NCBI GenBank assembly: GCA_029782295.1
Contig: JAKOVB010000089.1
Location: 310,001-374,000, forward strand
DNA: 64,000 bases
Reading direction: 5' to 3'
DNA from: Pseudomonadota bacterium
GTDB lineage: Bacteria > Pseudomonadota > Gammaproteobacteria > Burkholderiales > Methylophilaceae
Positions within the stretch are counted from its first letter, which is position 1; each line of letters opens with the position of its first letter. The position numbers and the translations under genes were made by a program. Below, piece after piece: positions 39,640-48,992 of this stretch. The notes under the pieces are model-generated. The model was not told where the DNA came from and ran no database searches. It saw nothing but the letters and a program-made list of their open reading frames with translations.

Positions 39640-41624
39640 ATGAGACCAGCCAAACGTCAGTATAAAACCCTTGTCATTGCGCTTGGCTTGTCCATTTTGC
39701 CGACCATGGCGCAGGCCGAGAGCCCTCAGGCGGAAGCTGACAGGGATGATATTACGGCACTTCCATTCGAGGAACTCCTCAAAGTGGAGGTCATCTCTGC
39801 CTCAAGAATTGCTCGCCAGGTCAGCGACTCCCCTTCGGCCGTCAGCATCGTCACCGCGAAGGATATCCACGACTTCGGCTACCGCTCCCTTGCCGACATC
39901 CTCAACAGCATGCGCGGCCTCTATACCAGCTACGACCGGATATATGACTATCTGGGTGGGCGGGGATACGGACGACCAGGGGATTACAGCGGGCGCATCC
40001 TGCTGCTCATCGACGGGGTACAGGCCAATGACAATCTCTACAACCAATCTTTCCTTGGTACAGACGGGATACTGGACACTTCTCTGATCGATCGCGTGGA
40101 ATACGTATCCGGTCCCGGATCGGTCAGCTATGGGAACAATGCCTATTTTGGCATCATCAATGTCATTACTAAAAAAGGGGGGGATATCAATGGCGCCCAG
40201 GTTGCAGCCGGGGTAGGAAGTTATGGCAGTCGTGAAGCCAGATTGACTTATGGAAAGCGCCTCGATAACGGTGTGGATATCCTGCTCTCCGGATCGGGCC
40301 TCAACAGCACGGGGCAGAACCTGTATTTCCCGGAATTCGACAGCCCGGCCACTAACAATGGCAACGCGAACCATCTGGATGGGCAACACAATCGACGTCT
40401 GTTCGGCAAAATCCAAAGAGACGAATGGCAACTGGAAGCAGGCTTCGTCAATCGCCTGAAAAATTTCCCCACAGCCGCCTATAACGCAGATTTCAACGCT
40501 GCCCCATCCTACTACGAAGATGAAAGCAAATTCCTGAGCGCCAAGCATCATAGCAACCTGAGCGATCAACTGAAAATGTCGCTTCAGGCTTCCTACGGCG
40601 ATTACCTCTACCATTCAGCCAGCGTATTTGGCAGTAGCCTTTATCTGGAAGGCTCCATCGGCCGCTGGTGGAATGCCAATGCCACCTTTGTCGGCACCTG
40701 GTTCACGGGGCAGACGCTCGTGTTCGGTGCCGATTTTCGCAACGACTATCAACGCAAGGCGTCGACGCCAGCAGCGGTTTCCAACAACGACATGCAGACG
40801 CTAGGGTTGTTCATTCAGGATGAAATCGTCCTGCGACCTGATCTGAAAGCGAATGTTGGTGGACGTTACGACTTGAATACCGAGAACCCCTCGCACTTCA
40901 GCCCTCGCATCGCGCTGATGTACAACGTGCAACCTGATACCAGCCTGCGGCTCTCCTATAGCAGCGCATTCCGGTTACCGAATGCCTTCGAGAAGTACTA
41001 CGATGATGGCGGAACCACCATCCCCAACCGTGAACTGAAGCACGAGTCGGTTCGCAGCATTGAACTGGTCGCGGAAAAAAACTGGGGGTCGAAGGCCCAC
41101 CTTCTGGCCACCATTTATCACCAGCGCACGGATAATTTCATCAGTAGCGTGCCGTATGCAGCCATTCCCGGTGCCACACAAGCGATCAACATCGCTGGCG
41201 GGGAAACCACAGGGGCAGAATTCGAGTATGAACGCCACTGGGAAAGCGGTATCCGCCTGCGCACCAGTTATGCATTCCAGGATTCTCAAGACGCAAACGG
41301 CCAATGGTCTGTCAATTCGCCCCGGCATCTTGGAAAGTTCAACTTATCCACGCCTCTGCTTTCCCACTCGATTCGAGCCGGTTAGAGCTTCAGGCCATGT
41401 CGCACCGCCGGACCGAAACTGGAAATGCCGCAGCAGGATTTGCCCTGGCCAACCTGACCTTGAGCACCCAGCGGCTGATGCCCAATCTCGACGCCCGGTT
41501 CACGATCCGCAATCTATTTGACCGCGACTATGCCCATGTCGCCCCCTCGGCCAATGTTCCGCTGGATACCATCGTCCAGGACGGGCGCAGTTACTGGCTG
41601 AACCTGGAGTACACCTTCAGGTGA
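39640..41624 (+). pseudogene. TonB-dependent receptor, frameshifted near the C-terminus
   Basis: The frame from 39640 has a signal peptide (ending AQAE), a TonB-box-like VEVISASR, a plug domain (SPSAVSIVTAKDIHDFGYR; LLLIDGVQAND; VISVIT-type FGIINVITKKGG) and many barrel strands, but stops at 41385 after SHSIRAG. The missing barrel end continues in another frame from about 41386: LELQAMSHRRTE to RDYAHVAPS and the terminal YWLNLEYTFR at 41624. One extra T in GGTTAGAG at 41382-41389 would restore a full protein of about 660 residues. Truncated as it stands, or a sequencing error. The YfiR-like gene overlaps its restored stop by four bases. Ligand unknown. Confidence 0.85.
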
Positions 41625-42145
41625 TCCGCATTGCACTGACATTGCTGGCGGCATTCTGGACAGCAACCTCCTCACCCGCAGGTGCAGAGGCTTTACCGGA
41701 GCGAACGGTCAAGGCAGCCTACCTCTACAACTTCGCCCTGTTTACTGAATGGCCGGCCTCATCAGCCCAGCGTGCGACCTTCGAGGTTTGCGTGGCTGGA
41801 CTGGACACCTCCGACCTGGCTGTAGAAATCATCGAAAACAAGAAACTCCGGGACCGGACCATGGTGGTGAGGGGCATCAGCAAACCCGCGGAGACAAGCG
41901 GCTGCGACCTGCTCTATATCAACGGAATGTTCAACCGTTCCACCGCACTCCAGATGCTGAAGGAGTCAAGCAGCCAACCCACGCTCACCGTGACAGATTC
42001 AAGCGAGATCCCTTTCAAAGAGGTCATGATCCTCATGCATCACGAAAATGACCGTATCGGATTCGATATCAACACCTTGACCATGAAGCTTGCGAAGCTG
42101 TCCTTCAGTTCAAAAATGCTGCGTCTGGCTCACAAAGTGATCTAA
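41621..42145 (+). CDS. YfiR-like periplasmic protein (DUF4154)
   Basis: A 174-residue protein with a signal peptide (about 1-22) and the YfiR signature: RTVKAAYLYNFALFTEWP, then SGCDLLYI, TLTVTDSSEIP and IGFDINTLTMKLAKLSFSSKMLRLA. In Pseudomonas, YfiR represses the diguanylate cyclase YfiN through its periplasmic CHASE8 domain. Here the partner is a histidine kinase with a CHASE8-like region. GTG at 41621 overlaps the receptor stop (GTGA), so the receptor frameshift at 41384 would also weaken coupled translation of this gene. Confidence 0.85.
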   Translation: MIRIALTLLAAFWTATSSPAGAEALPERTVKAAYLYNFALFTEWPASSAQRATFEVCVAGLDTSDLAVEIIENKKLRDRTMVVRGISKPAETSGCDLLYINGMFNRSTALQMLKESSSQPTLTVTDSSEIPFKEVMILMHHENDRIGFDINTLTMKLAKLSFSSKMLRLAHKVI

Positions 42146-42147
42146 CC

Positions 42148-44019
42148 ATGACAAAGAAAATGGCGAACCAGACAATCCAGAAGTAAATCACGCTATTAAC
42201 GCTGGTCGCTGTCGGGCTTGCCATGTTGATCACATTCCTGCTGACGGCTGCATACGCCTTCCACGCGAACAAACACGCGATTCGGCAAGAGCTGCAATCC
42301 CTGGCTCAAATCACGGCGCTTCACAATCAAGCCACATTGCTGTTCGATGACCGGGCCACTGCGCAGGAAACACTGAAAGCGCTGTCGATCTACCGGCATA
42401 TCGAATCGGTCAAGATCCTGAACACTCGTGGTGAAGTGTTCGCCAGCCAGGTCTTCCATCAAGGGGAAAATCCCGCCGATGGCGTATCGGTTTCCAGCCC
42501 CGTTACCATGGATCAATCCGAGCTCGGCCTGGTCATGATACATGCCAATTACGACCCTGCCTGGCAGCAAACCTTTGCAAGCCTGGGAATTTATCTTCTG
42601 GTGGCACTGGCGGCATTCGGCATCACTGCGATGTTCGTGCTGCGGCTACGCAAGGCCATCGTGACTCCGATCCAGAACTTGGCCGACACAGCCCGCCTGA
42701 TCGCAGACAGCAAACAATTCTCCTTGCGCGTTGAAAGCCAGTCTATCGACGAATTGGGCCATCTGGCCGACCAGTTCAATTTCATGGTGGCCGAAGTCGA
42801 AAAACGCGACCATGAACTGCAGACCTATAACGAGCATCTGGAAAACGAGGTCGCCTCACGCACCCAAGCCTTGCGTAATGCATTGCGGGATGCGGAAGCG
42901 GCTAACCAGGCCAAGTCCCAGTTCCTCTCCAACATGAGCCATGAATTCCGGACGCCGCTGAACGCCATCATCGGTTTTTCTCAATTGTTGCAGACCGATG
43001 CTGACGTCCTGGATCCGGCTCATCAGGAGAGCATTGACGAAATCCATAAGGCAGGCCGCCATCTGCTGCGCCTGGTGAATGAAATTCTCGACATCGCCAA
43101 GATCGAAAACGGAAAGATCGATATCAGTCTCGATCAGGTGAACCTGAACCAGGTCATCGAAGAGTCGGTACAACTTTTGCTGCCGGTCGCCCGACGCCAT
43201 CAGGTCGCCCTAAGTTGCATCCAGGCCGGCGAAACCCCGATCCACGTGGTGGCGGATCATACCCGTCTCAAGCAGGTGTTCCTGAACCTGGTATCGAACG
43301 CCATCAAGTACAACCGTCTCAATGGAAACGTCACCGTTTCGGTTGAATTGACCAACAACCTTGCGCGCATCAAGATCCAGGATACCGGCATTGGTATTCC
43401 GGCAGACCAGATATCCCACCTCTTCAAGCCTTTCAACCGGCTCGGTCATGAAACCAGTGGCATCGAAGGCACTGGAATCGGACTCGCGCTCACCAAGCAA
43501 CTGGTGGAACTCATGGGGGGGAAAATCAGCCTTGAGAGCGAAGTGGGTGTAGGTTCCATGTTCTGTGTCGATCTGTCCTTGGTGTCCGGAGAAATCGCAC
43601 CTCAGGCCGAAGAAGTTGCTTCAGAGTTGATCGAACCCGGGAATCCGGCCCAGACAAGAAAGATCCTGTATATCGAGGACAACATTCCCAACCAGATGTT
43701 GATGAAAGGGGTTCTGAGCCGGATTGACCATCTTGAGCTGATCATGGCCGAAAACGCTGAGAAAGGCCTGGAGATGGCTGATGCAACCGTGCCAGACCTG
43801 ATCCTCCTCGACATCAATCTCCCTGGCATGAACGGCCATGAGGCCATGGATCGCCTCAAGCATTCCGAACGACTACGGGAGATTCCCGTCATCGCAGTGA
43901 CGGCCAGTGTGACTCCGGACGACATGAAACAACTTGCCAGTTCCGGATTTGCGGCATGCGTCAAGAAACCCTTCATGATTCAGGAATTGCTGGACACCAT
44001 CGGGCAATATCTGCCCTGA
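42148..44019 (+). pseudogene. CHASE8-like hybrid histidine kinase with an in-frame stop at codon 13
   Basis: From ATG 42148 the frame reads MTKKMANQTIQK, then TAA at 42184-42186, then [13 protein letters not shown] and on to 44019. The full design is TM1, a periplasmic CHASE8-like domain ([18 protein letters not shown]), TM2, HAMP, HisKA with the phospho-acceptor His in [15 protein letters not shown], ATPase boxes ([20 protein letters not shown]) and a C-terminal receiver with LLDINLPG and VTAS. The downstream ATG 42223 would give 598 residues but cuts the first TM helix to about 13 residues and has a poor ribosome-binding site. The original start has AAGTGA upstream. One base change (TAA to AAA or CAA) would restore it. 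Confidence 0.8.
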
Positions 44020-44087
44020 CACGACTAGGCAACACAAGTGCGGTGACGGGCACCAGAGGCTTTCGCACATTCCTGTTAAAGACCCTA

Positions 44088-45668
44088 TCAGGAAGCCGAC
44101 GTTTCCATCCCCTCACCGTGATGAAAGTCGTGGCAGGACATACAGTCGCTGGCGATCCGGCCACGCCCCGGATTTTCGCCGGCATGGCAACGCATGCAGG
44201 ACTTGCGATCCGGCATAGCGATATCTGAACTGCTTTCCGATTGCTCGACCGCATGGCATGACTGGCATTTCTGGGTTCGGTGCGACGCATGCCGGAACGT
44301 CGCCTTGCTGAACCAGTGTTGGGTAAAACGCAGCGGCATCACCCGCCACGGCAGGACATCATGCTGGTCCCCGGCGACAATCTCGTGACAATAGGCGCAA
44401 CCATCGGTTTTCAGGGCGTCCAGATCGTGGCCCAGCTGCTTGGGCGCCTGCACTCTCAGCGTATTGACGACATTGACTTCCGATCCATGCGGGACCGTCA
44501 GCGTATGTCCTGATGGCCCGACCTCCAGGCGGTCTGCGTGGCAGGTCGCGCAATCGCGCTGGAACGAAGGTGGCGCAAAGCGCATCTCCTTGCCTTCCGG
44601 TCGATGGCAACTGGTACACGCCAGCTCCCGCACATCGGACATTCCACCGGGACCCTGTACCTGCCCCACATGCTGGCTGTGCGGAAACAGCAGTCCGGAA
44701 TGTTCGATCAGGTGCGATTTGTCACTCTGGTCGATACGGGTTACATCCTGTACATTCGGGCCCGTCCGTAACGTCAACTTGAAACCGGGGTGATCGTTCG
44801 CAAAGTCGCGGATATCCGGCATGCGGGTATCCGGAACAATCTGATGCAGTTTCTCATGGCAGTTCACACAGGGCGCGTTGTCCTGCCGCGCAAGCGGCGT
44901 GGGCGCCTTGTGCTCACGGTGGCATTCGGCGCAACGCTTGCTGCCGCTGGAAATCAGTCCGCTCTTGAATACACGTTTCTGCAACTCGGCATCGGCGAGA
45001 TGCGGCCCAGTATCGCGATGGCAGCGCTGGCACACCTGATCGACGATCTGGCGACCCGGCGTCTGGTGGCATTCACCGCATTGCGAGCCGAAATGCCGGT
45101 GCGCGCCTGAGGTGCGCCCCGGGCTCCAGACTTTGTCGAAGCCGATCGGCCAATCGGCAACTGCGGCACGCAACTGGGGAATCAGCACCTGGGCAAGCGG
45201 CAGCACCAGAAACACCGACAGGATGAACAGCACCATCCCTAGGGACAGGCGGCGCTTGAATCGGCCGGCACCGGGCAAGGGCTCGTGGGTACGCGCCTTC
45301 AGATCCTGATAGTCGTCCGGCATCGGATTGACCAGCGTGACGGAAACGGAGAGGTGCACGTCTGGCGGTGCCGGTTCCACCGTCAGTCGATACGGCCCGA
45401 CCATGACTTGCTTGCCATGCGTCAGCACGACGTTCTGCAGGATGGCCCCGTCCACCTCCAGCTCACCGTTGAGCGAGACCAGATGCAATTGTCCGTCATC
45501 CAGGCGACGGATCACGGCATGGTGCATGGCCACGCGCGGATCCGGCAGGTGCATGCGACACTCGGCCCCACGACCCAGCGTCAGTTCATCCCCCGCCAGG
45601 GTATGGTAGCTGCGGACCGGCAATCCGCGCGCATTGTGAGACACCTTGATGTAGAGGCACTGAATCAT
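44088..45668 (-). CDS. FHA-transmembrane-decahaem cytochrome c fusion protein
   Basis: A 526-residue protein. Residues about 1-100 form an FHA domain (LGRGAECRMHLPDPRVAMHHA, then SLNGELEVDG), followed by a linker and one TM helix at about 142-163 (SLGMVLFILSVFLVLPLAQV). The remainder holds ten CxxCH haem-binding motifs: CGECH, CQRCH, CAECH, CVNCH, CTSCH, CATCH, CAYCH, CQSCH, CMRCH and CMSCH. Topology puts the FHA domain in the cytoplasm and the haems in the periplasm. The FHA arginine is kept, but the usual serine is alanine and the second asparagine is aspartate, so phosphothreonine binding is uncertain. ATG 45668 follows the cytochrome b stop by two bases; the longer reading crosses that gene. 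Confidence 0.88.
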   Translation of the reverse strand: MIQCLYIKVSHNARGLPVRSYHTLAGDELTLGRGAECRMHLPDPRVAMHHAVIRRLDDGQLHLVSLNGELEVDGAILQNVVLTHGKQVMVGPYRLTVEPAPPDVHLSVSVTLVNPMPDDYQDLKARTHEPLPGAGRFKRRLSLGMVLFILSVFLVLPLAQVLIPQLRAAVADWPIGFDKVWSPGRTSGAHRHFGSQCGECHQTPGRQIVDQVCQRCHRDTGPHLADAELQKRVFKSGLISSGSKRCAECHREHKAPTPLARQDNAPCVNCHEKLHQIVPDTRMPDIRDFANDHPGFKLTLRTGPNVQDVTRIDQSDKSHLIEHSGLLFPHSQHVGQVQGPGGMSDVRELACTSCHRPEGKEMRFAPPSFQRDCATCHADRLEVGPSGHTLTVPHGSEVNVVNTLRVQAPKQLGHDLDALKTDGCAYCHEIVAGDQHDVLPWRVMPLRFTQHWFSKATFRHASHRTQKCQSCHAVEQSESSSDIAMPDRKSCMRCHAGENPGRGRIASDCMSCHDFHHGEGMETSAS

Positions 45669-45670
45669 GG

Positions 45671-46501
45671 TTACCAGTAGATAAAAACGGAGACGACGTG
45701 CGCCATCAACGCCGTCAGCAAAGCGAATGTGAATGGCACATGGCAGTACAGCCATATCCCGAGACGGGCGCGATACATCAAGTCCTGCCGGGCTCGCTTC
45801 ACCAGGGATTGCCGCCGGACCATGATGGAATAGAGCTCATGGTATAGCGTGCGCTGATCGGAAGAGAGGTGCCGGCCGAGACCGCCAAGTTGTTCCACCG
45901 CCAGGGCGGAAGGACAATCCGGCTGGTAACCGCGAATCTGTTCGAGGACGCCCAGCCCGATGGTCGTCTCGCGGCAAGCGCGGGCCACCACATTATTGAT
46001 ATCGTCCGGCATCTGTAACGCGATCTGGCGTGCCAGCTTGTCGGCTTCGGCAATGCGCAACAGCAGGCTGTCCAGGCTATCCTCGCCCATGTTGTCGGTC
46101 ATCTGGCGCGGATAGATCATGTAGGCATAATTGCCGAAGAAACCACTCACGACCACTACCAGCAACAAGCCGTAGGCCAGGGTCGCGACATTGAAATCGA
46201 AATGGAAGCCGCTGTGCAAGGTCACGATCACGGTCATCGCCGTACCGAGATAGATATGTGCCGAGAGCCAGCCCTGTGTGGCGCCCGTCCCGCGATAGCG
46301 GCGCTTGCGGACGCCATACCAGGCCATCCACAACACCATGAACGCTGAAAGGGTGCCGAAACCATAACCCAGCCAGCTACCACCGTAATGGCCGACCGCC
46401 GGATCGAACAACAGCCAGGCGGCCAGGGCCAGCAGAATGAGTATCACCGCCAGCTTGAAGTAGCGGTAGTTTCTGTAATCGAAGATATTGCCGCGTTGCA
46501 T
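45671..46501 (-). CDS. Di-haem cytochrome b-like membrane subunit
   Basis: A 276-residue integral membrane protein with five TM helices (about 15-32, 47-64, 81-98, 105-129 and 248-275). Helix 3 carries His82 and His96, helix 5 His254 and His268; each pair is H-X13-H, the spacing that holds two b haems across the membrane in cytochrome b. A soluble loop of about 115 residues lies between helices 4 and 5. I infer quinone or transmembrane electron transfer. ATG 46501 lies two bases after the flavoprotein stop; a longer frame would enter that gene. I do not recognise an established family name. Confidence 0.75.
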   Translation of the reverse strand: MQRGNIFDYRNYRYFKLAVILILLALAAWLLFDPAVGHYGGSWLGYGFGTLSAFMVLWMAWYGVRKRRYRGTGATQGWLSAHIYLGTAMTVIVTLHSGFHFDFNVATLAYGLLLVVVVSGFFGNYAYMIYPRQMTDNMGEDSLDSLLLRIAEADKLARQIALQMPDDINNVVARACRETTIGLGVLEQIRGYQPDCPSALAVEQLGGLGRHLSSDQRTLYHELYSIMVRRQSLVKRARQDLMYRARLGIWLYCHVPFTFALLTALMAHVVSVFIYW

Positions 46502-46502
46502 G

Positions 46503-48992
46503 CTAGCCCCCACCCACGCCGGGCAGCGTCCCGCCACCTGCATAGCCCATCAGTTCCTCCGGCTTCATCCGCAAAGCCGCGCCGACCGGGCACGCCCGGA
46601 CGCAAACCGGCCCGTCGGCGATGTCCTTGCACATGTCGCACTTGACTGCGACCTTACGGCTATCGACTGCTGGTGTTACCTTGGGCTGGATGCCGAGCAT
46701 GATCTGCCACAGACTGCGTTCCGGGCGGTCATGTTGTACTACAGCCATCTGGATCACGTCGTACGGGCAATTCTGCTGGCAATTGCCGCAGCCGATGCAA
46801 CTGTCGTCGATGTACACCTCGCCATGTGCGGCGCGGTGGATCGCATCAGGCGGGCAATCCTTCATGCAGTGTGGATGTTCGCAATGCCGGCAGGAAGTCG
46901 GCACACGGATGTTGGCAAAGATCGGTCCGGTATCCCGGTCCAGTCGCGACGCACCGCCATGCGTATCGGCACAGGCCTGCTCGCAGTAATTGCATCGAAC
47001 GCACAGAGATTCGTCGATCAGCAGTACATCGGTTGCCTCCCCCACCCCTTGCTGGATGAGAAAGGAAAACAGGTTGGAAGGCGAACCTTGAACCGACATG
47101 GTGCCGGTATCGACGGACACTTCCATCTGCTGGCGCATTTCCTGTTCCTGCAGGTGCTGCATATAACGCTCGTCCAGCGCCGCGCGAATTTCCGGGTTGC
47201 GGTCGATGATTTCGCGCATGCGCGCGGCCTCGATGAACACCGCCTCAGTGGCCACGGCGGCCCTGACCGTGCCGTATCGAGGCTCGCCCGAAATGAGCGA
47301 CATCTCGCCGACATAATTACCCGCAGCCACGTAGAACAGCACCACCTCGCGCCCGCCGATCATGCGTGACACGGTCACCGAGCCGCGCTGGATCAGGTAG
47401 AGGCCATCGGCCTCGTCTCCCTCGTGGAACAATTCGTCCCCGGCGGCGTATTGCCGGAGCACCGCACTGCGCGCCAGGCTATCGAGCTCTTCTTCCTTGA
47501 GCGACAACCCGATGCAGATGAGCACCGCACTCTTGATCGCCGCTTCATCGAGCATGCGACGTATGGCCGGCACCGAGCCGATCAGCTTGAGCATGGCCTG
47601 GCGCGGTGTCTCGATCAGCAGGCAACGGGTGCGTGCCCGCACGGTGCCCGGTCGCCTGCGCCCCGACACCAGGGCCATCTCGCCGAAGAATTCACCAGCC
47701 TTGAGTACGGCGTCCGGGATGTTATCCTCGTCGATCAGGACATCCAGATCACCCTCGACAATCGAATAGAACGTCGTGCTGTAGTCGTTACGCTTGAAAA
47801 TGATGTCGCCGGGGTTCACCAGCAGCACGTTGCTTTCCAGTACCAGTTCGCGCAACTGCAAGGTATTGAGCTGGGCCAGCAGTGGAACGCCACGCTGGAT
47901 TTTCGCCAGTGCCTCGTCGATATCCAGGTCGGCGCCCAGTTTGGCGAACTTTTCGCGTAGCAGCGGCGCATCGGCCGGTTCAACCGGATTACCCAGGATA
48001 TGCTCGATGACCTCGTAGCCCTGGTTGATCCCCTGCTTGATCAGCGGATAGCCGCCCAGGGCGCCGATGATGTAAAGGCCGGGGATGCTCGATTCGTAGC
48101 GCGGGGAAAGTTGCGGCAGCGCCGTCGGATCGGGGGTCTGGAAATCGATGCCGAACTTTTCCAGCAACGGGCGGGAAGGCAGCGCGCCCAGACGCGCGAT
48201 GATGCGGTGGCAAGGGATGCGTTCGATGCCTTCCGGCGTGCTGACCACCAGCGTAATCGGGAACTCGCCCTGATGATTTCGCTCGACGGCCCGCGGCGTT
48301 GTTTCCAGCAACCAGTCGAGCGCACCTTTCTGGCGCGCCTCGGTCAGCTGGCTGAGGTTGCTTTCGCGACAATGGCTGAAATCCTCATCCCGGTTGACCA
48401 CGATCACCTGATTGCGGCCGGTCAGCGCCAGTGCATTCTCCACGCCGCTGTCGCCACCGCCGACCACGACGATGGTTTCGTTGCGATAGGCCTCCGGGTC
48501 ATCCAGCTGGTATTGCACCTGCGGCAGGTCGCCGCCCGGAACATCCAGCTTGCGCAGGTTGCCCTGCACACCGAAGGCCAGCACCACGTGGTCGGCAACC
48601 AGCTTCTCACCGTCTGCCAGCACCACTTCGAGCCCCTGATCCAGCCGGTTCACGCTGATCACCCGTGCTTCGTAACGCACCTCGATGCGATGCTCGGCCA
48701 TGGCTTCTTCCCACCGTTCTAGCACGTCCTCGCGCGTCGCCGCGGCGAAGGGTAGCGCACCCTGTAGCGGCAGCCCGCGGGGTTCGGCCATGACATGCTT
48801 GCCGCGCTGGTATTTGCGTATGGTGCCCGCAGGCTCTTCTTCCGCCTCCAGCAACAGGTAGTTCATCCCCTGCTCGGACGCGCGCACGGCTGCCGAAAGC
48901 CCGCTGGGGCCCGCGCCGACGATGATGACGTCGTACCGTTCGTCGGGGCTATAACGGTTTAGAACGAGATCCACCTTCAGTGCCTCAGCCAC
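46503..48992 (-). CDS. Flavoprotein fused to two cNMP-binding domains and a 4x[4Fe-4S] ferredoxin
   Basis: An 829-residue fusion. Residues about 18-340 form a two-dinucleotide flavoprotein like thioredoxin reductase (FAD motif GAGPSG 26-31, NAD(P) motif GGGDSG 178-183) but lack the redox CxxC pair. Two cyclic-nucleotide-binding domains follow (about 372-490 with GEFFGEMALVSGRRRPGTVRA, and 492-612 with VGEMSLISGEPRYGTVRA). The C-terminus has 16 Cys in four sets (664/667/670/674, 701/704/709/713, 732/735/738/742 and 785/788/797/801), as in DmsB-type electron-transfer subunits. GTG at 48992 overlaps the rluB stop by eight bases. Predicted cytoplasmic entry point for electrons, probably from NAD(P)H. 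Confidence 0.87.
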   Translation of the reverse strand: MAEALKVDLVLNRYSPDERYDVIIVGAGPSGLSAAVRASEQGMNYLLLEAEEEPAGTIRKYQRGKHVMAEPRGLPLQGALPFAAATREDVLERWEEAMAEHRIEVRYEARVISVNRLDQGLEVVLADGEKLVADHVVLAFGVQGNLRKLDVPGGDLPQVQYQLDDPEAYRNETIVVVGGGDSGVENALALTGRNQVIVVNRDEDFSHCRESNLSQLTEARQKGALDWLLETTPRAVERNHQGEFPITLVVSTPEGIERIPCHRIIARLGALPSRPLLEKFGIDFQTPDPTALPQLSPRYESSIPGLYIIGALGGYPLIKQGINQGYEVIEHILGNPVEPADAPLLREKFAKLGADLDIDEALAKIQRGVPLLAQLNTLQLRELVLESNVLLVNPGDIIFKRNDYSTTFYSIVEGDLDVLIDEDNIPDAVLKAGEFFGEMALVSGRRRPGTVRARTRCLLIETPRQAMLKLIGSVPAIRRMLDEAAIKSAVLICIGLSLKEEELDSLARSAVLRQYAAGDELFHEGDEADGLYLIQRGSVTVSRMIGGREVVLFYVAAGNYVGEMSLISGEPRYGTVRAAVATEAVFIEAARMREIIDRNPEIRAALDERYMQHLQEQEMRQQMEVSVDTGTMSVQGSPSNLFSFLIQQGVGEATDVLLIDESLCVRCNYCEQACADTHGGASRLDRDTGPIFANIRVPTSCRHCEHPHCMKDCPPDAIHRAAHGEVYIDDSCIGCGNCQQNCPYDVIQMAVVQHDRPERSLWQIMLGIQPKVTPAVDSRKVAVKCDMCKDIADGPVCVRACPVGAALRMKPEELMGYAGGGTLPGVGGG

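Noticed and set aside
40171-40183. A6G7 homopolymer run in the TonB receptor gene, a possible phase-variation tract
   Set aside because: It encodes the conserved ITKKGGD plug segment and the frame is intact here; the actual frameshift lies 1.2 kb downstream.
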